A DNA stretch of 64,000 nt from an uncultured Phycisphaerales bacterium (GTDB lineage Bacteria > Planctomycetota > Phycisphaerae > Sedimentisphaerales > Anaerobacaceae): contig CAIODZ010000063.1 in assembly GCA_903857265.1 (NCBI GenBank), forward strand, positions 47,717 through 111,716. The letters run 5' to 3'. Positions within the stretch are counted from its first letter, which is position 1, and each line of letters opens with the position of its first letter. Below are positions 25,262 through 33,904 of this stretch, one piece after another. The notes beneath the pieces were generated by a model. It had not been told where the DNA came from and did no database searches. It saw only the letters and a list, made by a program, of their open reading frames with translations. A program made the translations under genes and the position numbers.

Positions 25262-27721
25262 TTATTTTACAATTTTTAATTCGATTGAAGCAGGCTTAAG
25301 CCCGGGAGATGTAACTTTAACAGTTGCCTTTCCAGGTTTATCAAGCGATTGAATATAAAGCAACACCTTTCCGTGATAAGAATTTTGTTTATTATCTTTA
25401 TAATTTTCAATATTTATAGGGTTAGAATCTTCGATACCAAGAAGACGGACCGGGCCGGTCACTTCACAAGTTATTTCCCCTTCTTTTTCAAAAACAGGGA
25501 CTCCTTCTTCATCAGTAATCGTTATTGCTATATGTGAAACATCTTGTTTATCGGCTTTAAGAGTTAAAACATCAGCTTTGGCCACCAATTTTGATGCCGG
25601 GCCAGCTGTTTTTAATTCGTACGAAGTAAGTTCAGCACCATTTATTTTCCCTACAGCCTTTAGAACTCCCTTTGTAAAAGGCAATTTCCATGTGATAACC
25701 CTATCTGGAAAATCATCAAGTTTTTTACTTCCTATAGATTTGTTATTCAGGAACAATTCAACTTCTTCGCAATTAGTGAAAGCGCTTATATTAATTTCCT
25801 GTCCCTCTTTCCAGTTCCAGACGGGATCAATTTTCTTATGACTCCATAGATCAGTTGCACCTTTAGATATAGCAGGGTCAGAAGTTCCTACGTAAACCAT
25901 TGGCTTGTTACTCCAGAGACTTTGTCTGAAATAGAATTCTGTTTTTTTATTTCCGGCAAGATCAATAGTGCCAGCTGTATTATTACGGGCAGGGAATTGC
26001 CGGGATTCTCCCATATACTCAATTCCAGTCCACAAAAACTGCCCAATAACATAATCATTATCTATTACGGCTTTCCATGCTTCGAGAGACATACCATTTT
26101 CGCTTCCGTAAATTACACGATTAGGATATTTCTTATGATCTGGTTCGTAACGACCTTCTTGATAGTTATATCCCACTATATCGAGGGCATCGGCATAACC
26201 GGTTTCATTTGACATAACCACTGAAGCTAATCCTGCTGTCACAGGCCGTGTGGTATCGTACTTCTTTACAATGGCTACAAGTTCTTTTGCAATTTCACCC
26301 AACCTATTGCCATCAGGCAGTTTTGGATCATGTTTTGCCCATGTTTGTGGATTGGCTTCGCTATTCAGAGCAGGATGCGTGTAGGGATCGGTTGGATAAT
26401 CAATTTCGTTGCCAATGCTCCACATAATAATAGACGGATGGTTACGATCACGAAGAATCAGATCCCTAAGATCCTTTTGGTGCCATACCTTAAAAAATAC
26501 TGAACTTCCATCCAGGCTGGGTTTCCCAACATTCCATCCTTCGACCCATTTTCGTTTTGGAAGTTCCCATTCGTCAAATGCTTCATCTTGAACTAAAAAC
26601 CCTTTTTCGTCGCATAAATCCATAAAATCTGAAGAATATGGATTGTGACTGGTACGAATGGCATTGCAACCCATTTCTTTTAAAATATCCAAGCGCCGCT
26701 CAATAACTTTACGTGGCACTGCTGCGCCCAAGCAGCCTGCATCGTGATGGAGACAAACGCCTTTAAGTTTTATATTTTCCCCGTTGAGAAAAAACCCTTT
26801 TTCGGCATCAAATCTAATGTCTCGGATACCAACAGCAGTTGTTACATTATCAATAAGTTTTCCATCTTTTTTAACGAAAGTAAAAAGTTTATACAAGTTA
26901 GGCTGTTCGACATCCCAAAGTTTAGGATTAACAATCTCTATTGTTTGCCTTATTGAAGATTCTTGCATTGCCTCAAGTGAAATGTCTTGCTCTGTTTTTT
27001 CAATGGTGTCATTGCCAAAAACAAAATGGTTTTCTACAACGAGATTAGCACTTTCATCAAGCTCATTGACAAGAGTTACATCTATATTAACTAATGCTTT
27101 TTGTTTTGTAACTAAAGGAGTAGTAACAAAGACCCCCCACTGTTTAATATGAACAGGAGAAATAATAACAAGTTTTACATCGCGATAAATCCCGGAACCA
27201 GTGTACCAGCGAGAATCGGCGTATAAGGAATGATCAACTTTTACTGCAATGACATTTTTGTCTCCAAATCTTAGATAAGGAGTTAAATCGTATTGAAAAG
27301 AAATATAGCCATTGGGACGCTTTCCCAGATAGTTTCCGTTAATCCACATTTCGCTATTATTATATACCCCATCAAAATAAATATAGACTTTTTTACCTTC
27401 ATTGTTTTTAGGTATAGTAAATGTTTTGCGATACCATCCAATTCCCCCCGGAAGAAAACCTGTACCACTAGCCCATTCCTGATTAAACGGCCCTTCGATG
27501 CTCCAGTCGTGGGGAATGTCCAGCTTACGCCAATCTCCATCATTGAAATCTGCCTTTTCAGCGCCGGGCACATCGCCTTTGAAGAATAGCCATCCAGAAT
27601 CCATCAGTAGTAGTTCCCTGCCCGGTTCGGCCACACTTGGGGCAAGAGTTTGACATCCGGCTGTTAAAAAAAGCTGTCCAAATATCAGGGTTGAAAACAG
27701 TGTTTTTTTCCACGGCTTCAT
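25262..27721 (-). CDS. GH2 beta-galactosidase-like lipoprotein (third), compositional mosaic
   Basis: 819 residues. The lipoprotein signal is MKPWKKTLFSTLIFGQLFLT then AGCQ. Catalytic motifs are IIMWSIGNEIDYP (acid/base about 438) and VIYGSENGMS (nucleophile about 540). The first 240 bases (27480-27721) are GC-rich and in part nearly identical to the matching part of the second GH2 gene (shared protein text PGAEKADFNDGDWRKLDIPH). From about 27470 down to 25262 the DNA is much more AT-rich. The body therefore looks acquired, for instance from a Bacteroidota donor, with the native 5' end kept or converted. It is the first gene of the three-GH2 run and 31 bases separate it from the next. Confidence 0.9.
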   Translation of the reverse strand: MKPWKKTLFSTLIFGQLFLTAGCQTLAPSVAEPGRELLLMDSGWLFFKGDVPGAEKADFNDGDWRKLDIPHDWSIEGPFNQEWASGTGFLPGGIGWYRKTFTIPKNNEGKKVYIYFDGVYNNSEMWINGNYLGKRPNGYISFQYDLTPYLRFGDKNVIAVKVDHSLYADSRWYTGSGIYRDVKLVIISPVHIKQWGVFVTTPLVTKQKALVNIDVTLVNELDESANLVVENHFVFGNDTIEKTEQDISLEAMQESSIRQTIEIVNPKLWDVEQPNLYKLFTFVKKDGKLIDNVTTAVGIRDIRFDAEKGFFLNGENIKLKGVCLHHDAGCLGAAVPRKVIERRLDILKEMGCNAIRTSHNPYSSDFMDLCDEKGFLVQDEAFDEWELPKRKWVEGWNVGKPSLDGSSVFFKVWHQKDLRDLILRDRNHPSIIMWSIGNEIDYPTDPYTHPALNSEANPQTWAKHDPKLPDGNRLGEIAKELVAIVKKYDTTRPVTAGLASVVMSNETGYADALDIVGYNYQEGRYEPDHKKYPNRVIYGSENGMSLEAWKAVIDNDYVIGQFLWTGIEYMGESRQFPARNNTAGTIDLAGNKKTEFYFRQSLWSNKPMVYVGTSDPAISKGATDLWSHKKIDPVWNWKEGQEINISAFTNCEEVELFLNNKSIGSKKLDDFPDRVITWKLPFTKGVLKAVGKINGAELTSYELKTAGPASKLVAKADVLTLKADKQDVSHIAITITDEEGVPVFEKEGEITCEVTGPVRLLGIEDSNPINIENYKDNKQNSYHGKVLLYIQSLDKPGKATVKVTSPGLKPASIELKIVK

Positions 27722-27897
27722 TTTGTCGCTCCTGTTAATTTCATAACACTCATTTTAGCTTGCGGTTACAAAAGACCAGTGTAGTAATCCTGCGGTGATT
27801 TTCAATTAAAAACCGGGAACTACCCCCCACACCCCTTAGGGGTAGCCGTGGGGGCAGGCAAGACACAAGTTTTTGGTTTTGAGTTGGGGATTTCAAT

Positions 27898-28134
27898 TCA
27901 GTAATTGAAGAGGTCGCGGAGGGAATAGTTTTTGCCTGCGGCGGTATTGAGGGCGTTGAGGACCTTGGTCTGGGTATTGAGGGTCAGGCGTCGGCCCTTT
28001 GCGGCACGCGAGACCATTTTGTGCGTAAGCTGCTGCGTTGAGGCAGCGACAAGGTCGTGCGGCTTCAAATTCAGCTTCGCCAAGATTGCAACGAGCGGCT
28101 GCGGGCCAAGGTCACGTTCGGTTTGTTCATCCAT
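27898..28134 (-). CDS. Small helix-turn-helix-like protein, unknown function
   Basis: 78 residues from the ATG at 28134. LVAILAKLNLKPHDLVAAST then KMVSRAAKGRRLTLNTQTKV and LNALNTAAG has the spacing of an XRE-like helix-turn-helix (helix, 'hdLv..s', recognition helix, 'l...t...l..aLn'). It may be a small DNA-binding protein, perhaps antitoxin-like, but no toxin gene is adjacent. The neighbouring gaps carry dispersed repeats. No clear Shine-Dalgarno. Confidence 0.55.
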   Translation of the reverse strand: MDEQTERDLGPQPLVAILAKLNLKPHDLVAASTQQLTHKMVSRAAKGRRLTLNTQTKVLNALNTAAGKNYSLRDLFNY

Positions 28135-28247
28135 ACAGGTCAATACTATAGACCAAAGACGAAAGACACAAGAGATTGGCGATTGTCGATTGGTGATTGA
28201 GGGATAATTTTTTTGTAAATCAGGGCGTCTGTCTGTATAATTCCAAT

Positions 28248-28922
28248 ATGAAATACAGCAAAATAAAATACGGAATCGGGGTTGTCGCAGTCATTGTGGC
28301 TATGGGAGCGATTCTCGGCTGCAAAAAACAGCCACAAATCGGAGGACAGAATACAGACAACATAGAACAGAAAACGGACAGTAACGGCGTGAAGGACAAC
28401 AACAGTCCTCCATCTTCTAAACCCACTTCGCCAAAACCCACCTTAAACGAAATAATCCGCCGGGCCACAAGCTGGGAGCCCACTTTTACCGAATGGTACG
28501 GGAGAAACGCGCCGGATTTCACCGTTACAGACCTCAACGATAAAAAGTATACGCTCAGCAAATACACGGGCAAAACTGTGATGCTCACGTTCTGGGCGAC
28601 ATGGTGCGGACCCTGCATCACGGAAATTCCGCATATCATTGAGCTGAGAAAGCAAATCGGCGAAGACAAGCTCGTGATTCTGGGCATATCCTATATCGAC
28701 CAGAGAAACACCCCTGAACGCGTCAGAAATTTCGTTGCTGCAAACCCGGTCATCAACTATCCCGTTACCGCGACCAGCCCGGCAATTATGCCCGGGCCTT
28801 ACAATCTTATAAGCGGCATACCATGCAGTTTCTTTATCGCTCCCGACGGCAAAATCAAGCTGGCAACCGAAGGATTGATTCCATTGCCGCAAATGAAGGC
28901 AATCGTCGAAGCAGAACGATAA
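28248..28922 (+). CDS. TlpA/ResA-like thioredoxin-fold lipoprotein
   Basis: 224 residues from the ATG at 28248. MKYSKIKYGIGVVAVIVAMG then AILGCKK is a lipoprotein signal with lipobox ILGC. A Lys/Pro/Ser-rich linker of about 45 residues follows. The thioredoxin fold has APDFTVTDLNDKKYTLSKY, then MLTFWATWCGPCITEIPHI with the redox CGPC, and ends ISGIPCSFFIAPDGKI with the cis-Pro region (GIP). These proteins reduce disulfides in the periplasm, often for cytochrome c maturation or protein folding. No cytochrome genes are near. No strong ribosome site. Confident for the fold. Confidence 0.9.
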   Translation: MKYSKIKYGIGVVAVIVAMGAILGCKKQPQIGGQNTDNIEQKTDSNGVKDNNSPPSSKPTSPKPTLNEIIRRATSWEPTFTEWYGRNAPDFTVTDLNDKKYTLSKYTGKTVMLTFWATWCGPCITEIPHIIELRKQIGEDKLVILGISYIDQRNTPERVRNFVAANPVINYPVTATSPAIMPGPYNLISGIPCSFFIAPDGKIKLATEGLIPLPQMKAIVEAER

Positions 28923-29013
28923 AAACCGAATAGCGCAGAGCGTTTAACAGATAACTCGGGCACAAAACAGAGGACAGAAGGCGGAGGACGGGAAAATAGC
29001 AAAGGAGAACCTT

Positions 29014-31470
29014 ATGAAACGAATCCTGTTTTCGATAGTGTGCATATCTTTGATACCCACTGTTTTTGCTGATGTGAATACACCGAATAAGAATGCTCAA
29101 TTGATTCAAGCCGCTTACGATGGAGACCTCCAAACCGTGCAAACCCTGCTGGCTGATGGAGCAGAGGTCAACGCCCGTAATAATAGAGGCGTAACGGCCT
29201 TGATAATGGCGGCGATGGAGGGCCATACGGAAGTCGCCAAGTTTCTTCTTGAAAAGGGCGCTGATATTAACGCCAAATCCAATAACGGTCTGACAGCATT
29301 AGTGGCGGCAAGAAGCAGAGGGTATACAGATATCGTGCAACTACTCGGGAAAACCGTGACGCCTGCCGTTCTTATTAGGAAGGATGGCCCCCGACTAGCG
29401 TGGCAGGGCGGGAAAGTCGGTTACATTGACCACACGGGCAAAATGATAATCGAGCCCCAGTACGCATCTGCTTTGGAGTTTTCCGAAGACATGGCCGCCG
29501 TTCTCCTTGGGGACAAGTGGGGATTCGTGAACGACCAAGGGAAAGTGGTGGTGCCAGCCCAATTCGACAAATGCTCCAGCTTTTCGGAAGGATTCAGTGC
29601 CGTTGCATTAGATGGAAAATGGAAGTTCATAGACCGACAAGGTAATTTGACAAGCAACACCGTGTTTGAGATGGCCCGCAACTTTTCTGGAGGTCTGGCT
29701 GCTGTGAAAGTCGATGGAAAATGGGGCTATGTTGACCAGAAGATGACTCTGGTTATAAAGCCAACCTTCGATGACGCCTGGTACTTCCGTGAGGGACTGG
29801 CACCAGTAAAAATCGGCAGCAAATGGGGTTATGTGGATACAACCGGCCGAGTGGCAATTGAGCCGCATTACTATTGGGCGGACGAGTTCTCTGAAGGACT
29901 GGCGTTTGTGGAAGGCGGCACCGACAATGAGGGATACATAGATAAGACGGGCAAGCTGGTAATTGCGAGGCGTTTCTTCAGTGCCAATCCGTTTTCCCAC
30001 GGATTGGCAGCTGTGCTCACCCAGGCCGGCGGGACATATGGCTTGATTGACAGGTCCGGACAAATGGTTGTCCCGGCGCAGTTCGAAGAGGTAAGACCTT
30101 TTTCCGAGGGGCTGGCGCCAGTTCGGGTTAAGTACAAATGGGGATACATTGACCCTAACGGAAAGACGGTGATTGAGCCGAATTTCTTTCGCGCTGAGGG
30201 TTTTTCCGGCGGCTTGGCTCTTGTAAGCGATGACAAAGGAAAGGTTAGCTATATTGATAAGTCGGCCAACCTCGTATGGGCTCCATCTGCCAATCAGGTC
30301 AGCCCTCCCCCACAAGACAAATCGAAGCCGCCGGCACCAACACGCCGAATCCGGAACCCGGTAATGAAGGTCCAACTGGATGGGCCAAATCAAGTACCCC
30401 CGAAAGAAGTCGTTGTCGTGGGCAATCCGTTTCGGAAACGATTTCCCGACAACATGGACTGGAAGGAGGACAAACCTTCGGTCTTTGCGCGTAACGTTTG
30501 GGATATGGTGGTTTATGATGGCCGCATCTATTTAGGCAGCGGCGATTATTGGAACAACGCCGGGCCAACTGACATTTATTGCTTTGTCCCCGGACAAAAC
30601 CAGTTTACGCTTGACTATACTGCGCCGGACGAGATGGTTTCAAAATTTTACATTTTTGAAGGCAAACTCGTCGTGCCGGGCAATGACCCGCAGGAGTCCT
30701 GGGATTTCGGCAATATCTACATCAAGGAGTCGGGGGCTTGGCGCAAAGTGCGGACAATCCCCAACGGGCTGCACTGCTTTAATATGGCGTATGCGCAAGG
30801 GACATTATTTGCTGTGGTAAACACTGAGCACGCCCCAAAACTGCTTGCTTCGAAAAATTGGGGGCAAACCTGGGAACCAGTGGTGTTCAAAAGTTTTCCG
30901 GGCACTCTGTTCACATGGAATAGCCAACTGTTTGCTTTTGACTTCTTCAACAACCTTTGCCGTTACGAAAATGGCGTCCTCTACAGCGATAAAGTGGTTC
31001 CAGAAGGTGCGCAGTCGGCGAAGGATGTCGCTTCATCCTGGCCTGGGTGGCGTTGCACGGAAGCGATCCCCTTTGCCGGGGGGCTAATCCTCGTCTCTGC
31101 GGGAATAGGTACTACTCTGGAATACGGACCGTTTCCCCTGCTGTTCATCGAACCAAACCAGACAGAAGCATCGGTCATAGGCCTTTTCGAGGACAAAAAT
31201 GTAATGGATACGTGTGTGAGCGGGGAAACCCTCTACGCATTGTGCACCCGACCAGCGGCAGAAGGCACCTTTGAAAATACCATTTATTCTACGAGGGATG
31301 TGAGAACATGGCATTGCGAAGTAACATTTACTACCACCAGTTTCACGAGATCTTTCGTTGAAACGGGCGGCGATTTTTACGTGGGCATTGGCTGCAGTGG
31401 CTTAGCTCGTGGCTCTCTTCCTAATTCCACGGGTGATATTTTGCGAGTAATACGAAAAACGGAAAAATAA
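29014..31470 (+). CDS. Exported ankyrin + WG-repeat + C-terminal propeller-like protein
   Basis: 818 residues with AAAGGAG before the ATG. Signal peptide MKRILFSIVCISLIPTVFAD. Residues about 26-118 hold three ankyrin repeats (LIMAAMEGHTEVAKFLLEKG). Residues about 130-425 hold nine WG repeats such as KWGFVNDQGKVVVPAQF and KWGYVDTTGRVAIEPHYY. A Pro-rich linker is followed by about 350 residues with strand-turn repeats (LYALCTRPAAEGTFENTIYS), probably a beta-propeller. All are protein-interaction or binding modules, and no catalytic motif is seen. The combination in one exported protein is unusual. Its first 19 residues are identical to those of the ankyrin protein starting 15 bases downstream, so the two arose by duplication and form an operon. 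Confidence 0.82.
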   Translation: MKRILFSIVCISLIPTVFADVNTPNKNAQLIQAAYDGDLQTVQTLLADGAEVNARNNRGVTALIMAAMEGHTEVAKFLLEKGADINAKSNNGLTALVAARSRGYTDIVQLLGKTVTPAVLIRKDGPRLAWQGGKVGYIDHTGKMIIEPQYASALEFSEDMAAVLLGDKWGFVNDQGKVVVPAQFDKCSSFSEGFSAVALDGKWKFIDRQGNLTSNTVFEMARNFSGGLAAVKVDGKWGYVDQKMTLVIKPTFDDAWYFREGLAPVKIGSKWGYVDTTGRVAIEPHYYWADEFSEGLAFVEGGTDNEGYIDKTGKLVIARRFFSANPFSHGLAAVLTQAGGTYGLIDRSGQMVVPAQFEEVRPFSEGLAPVRVKYKWGYIDPNGKTVIEPNFFRAEGFSGGLALVSDDKGKVSYIDKSANLVWAPSANQVSPPPQDKSKPPAPTRRIRNPVMKVQLDGPNQVPPKEVVVVGNPFRKRFPDNMDWKEDKPSVFARNVWDMVVYDGRIYLGSGDYWNNAGPTDIYCFVPGQNQFTLDYTAPDEMVSKFYIFEGKLVVPGNDPQESWDFGNIYIKESGAWRKVRTIPNGLHCFNMAYAQGTLFAVVNTEHAPKLLASKNWGQTWEPVVFKSFPGTLFTWNSQLFAFDFFNNLCRYENGVLYSDKVVPEGAQSAKDVASSWPGWRCTEAIPFAGGLILVSAGIGTTLEYGPFPLLFIEPNQTEASVIGLFEDKNVMDTCVSGETLYALCTRPAAEGTFENTIYSTRDVRTWHCEVTFTTTSFTRSFVETGGDFYVGIGCSGLARGSLPNSTGDILRVIRKTEK

Positions 31471-31484
31471 CGAGGAAGAATCTT

Positions 31485-32246
31485 ATGAAACGAATTCTGT
31501 TTTCGATAGTGTGCATATCTTTGATACCCACTGTTTTTGCTGACGTGAATACACCAGATAAGAACGCTCAACTGATTCAGGCCGCAAGAGATGGCAACCT
31601 CCCCGTCGTGCGAACCCTTCTTGCCGAAGGCGCCAACCCCAACATCACAGACTACCATGGTGTGACGGCACTGATGTGGGCGGCGAAAAACGGCCATACG
31701 GAGATCGTCAAGCTCCTACTGGAAAAGGACGCTGATGTAAATGCAAAGGACATCACCTACGGCACAACCGCCCTGATGTTTGCAGTAGAGAAAGGTCATG
31801 CGGCGGTCGTCAAACTCCTTCTCGAAAAGGACGCTTATGTAAATGCAAAAAACGCCGACGACATAACCGCCCTGTGGATTGCATCGCAGGACGGCCATAC
31901 GGAGGTCGTCAAGCTCCTACTGGAAAAGGACGCTGATGTAAATGCAAAGTACACCACCGATGGCGTAACAACCCTGTGGACTGCATCGCGGAACGGCCAT
32001 ACGGAAATAGTAAAGCTCCTTCTCGAAAAGGGCGCTGATGTAAATGCAAAGGACATCACCGACGGCGCAACTGCCCTGTGGATTGCATCGCAGAAAGGCC
32101 ATACGGAGGTTGTCAAGCTCCTTCTCAAAAAGGGCGCTGACGTCAATGCGAAAACCAACAACGGCGAGACAGCTTTATGGGTAGCAAGAACGATGGGCCG
32201 TACAGAAATTGTGCAACTGCTTGAAAAAACCGGCGCAAAGGAATAA
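31485..32246 (+). CDS. Exported ankyrin-repeat protein
   Basis: 253 residues. The signal peptide matches that of the upstream gene exactly (MKRILFSIVCISLIPTVFAD) and the following DVNTP-KNAQLIQAA is nearly the same. The remainder is about seven ankyrin repeats of the type HTEVVKLLLEKDADVNAK. At DNA level the repeats around 31690-32150 are almost identical to each other, showing recent internal expansion. The insertions between repeats (ITYG, ITDG, TTDG) lengthen several units. The role is presumably binding a protein in the periplasm or outside; partners unknown. GAGGAAGA before the ATG is a fair ribosome site. Confidence 0.88.
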   Translation: MKRILFSIVCISLIPTVFADVNTPDKNAQLIQAARDGNLPVVRTLLAEGANPNITDYHGVTALMWAAKNGHTEIVKLLLEKDADVNAKDITYGTTALMFAVEKGHAAVVKLLLEKDAYVNAKNADDITALWIASQDGHTEVVKLLLEKDADVNAKYTTDGVTTLWTASRNGHTEIVKLLLEKGADVNAKDITDGATALWIASQKGHTEVVKLLLKKGADVNAKTNNGETALWVARTMGRTEIVQLLEKTGAKE

Positions 32247-32435
32247 ATTAATTCGATTTCCGATTGCAGATTTCAATTACAGAAAGGCAAAGGACGTCAG
32301 AGGGCGGTAAGCAGCAAGCCGAAAATGGCAAAAAACTGCTGAAAAACTGCTGGACAACCGGTCCGGCAATCGTTAGAATGCTGGTTTTGGCTAAAATAGA
32401 AGCTGTTATGACAATAGAAACAACGAGGTAAAATT

Positions 32436-32669
32436 ATGGCACATAAAAAGGGACAAGGGTCAACAAGAAACGGCAGAGACAGTAACCCGAAATATCGGGG
32501 CATCAAGCTGTATGCAGGCGAAATAGCCAAGGCAGGCAGTATCATCGTCAGGCAGTGCGGCACGAAGTTCTTCGCGGGCAAGAATGTCCAGATGGGCAGG
32601 GATTATACACTTTTCGCAGTCAGCGAAGGCAAAGTCCAGATAGCGGGCCGAAAAGTCAACGTCGTATAA
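32436..32669 (+). CDS. rpmA: 50S ribosomal protein L27
   Basis: 77 residues, a little shorter than the E. coli protein (85). [20 protein letters not shown] then [20 protein letters not shown] and [18 protein letters not shown] are the L27 pattern; the flexible N-terminus reaches the peptidyl-transferase centre. There is no N-terminal extension needing cleavage. In most bacteria rplU (L21) lies just upstream; here the upstream gene is an ankyrin protein and L21 is not in the window. A terminator follows at 32694, then obg. Confidence 0.95.
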   Translation: MAHKKGQGSTRNGRDSNPKYRGIKLYAGEIAKAGSIIVRQCGTKFFAGKNVQMGRDYTLFAVSEGKVQIAGRKVNVV

Positions 32670-32693
32670 GCAAAACAAAAGGATTACCGATAA

Positions 32694-32722
32694 GAGGATG
32701 GTCTTTGTGCCATCCTTTTTTT
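32694..32722 (+). terminator. Rho-independent terminator between rpmA and obg
   Basis: AGGATGG, an 8-base loop and CCATCC followed by seven T. It separates rpmA from obg, which are usually cotranscribed in other bacteria; read-through may still supply obg. Confidence 0.85.
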
Positions 32723-32739
32723 ATGTAAAGAAGCGATGA

Positions 32740-33762
<1,023 letters not shown>

Positions 33763-33827
33763 AAAAGCTGTCTTTCGCATCAGCAGAGGCATAAATACAG
33801 ACATAACGCACCGCCGACATAAAATCA

Positions 33828-33856
33828 TTGATTCCGCCCCCTATTCTTGGTAAACT
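33828..33856 (+). promoter_or_regulatory. Possible sigma70-type promoter for the DUF362 fusion gene
   Basis: TTGATT, 17 bases, TAAACT, ending 48 bases before the start codon. Reasonable spacing; the -10 box is imperfect. Confidence 0.4.
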
Positions 33857-33904
33857 GGTTGACAGTCGTTCTTAAAACTGCACCCCAAAAAAGGAGCGTC
33901 GGTG

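Noticed and set aside
27826..27862. Terminator-like GC-rich inverted repeat (CCCCACACCCCTTAGGGG and GTGGGGG)
   Set aside because: No T-run follows on either strand and the text resembles dispersed repeat material; not supported as a terminator.
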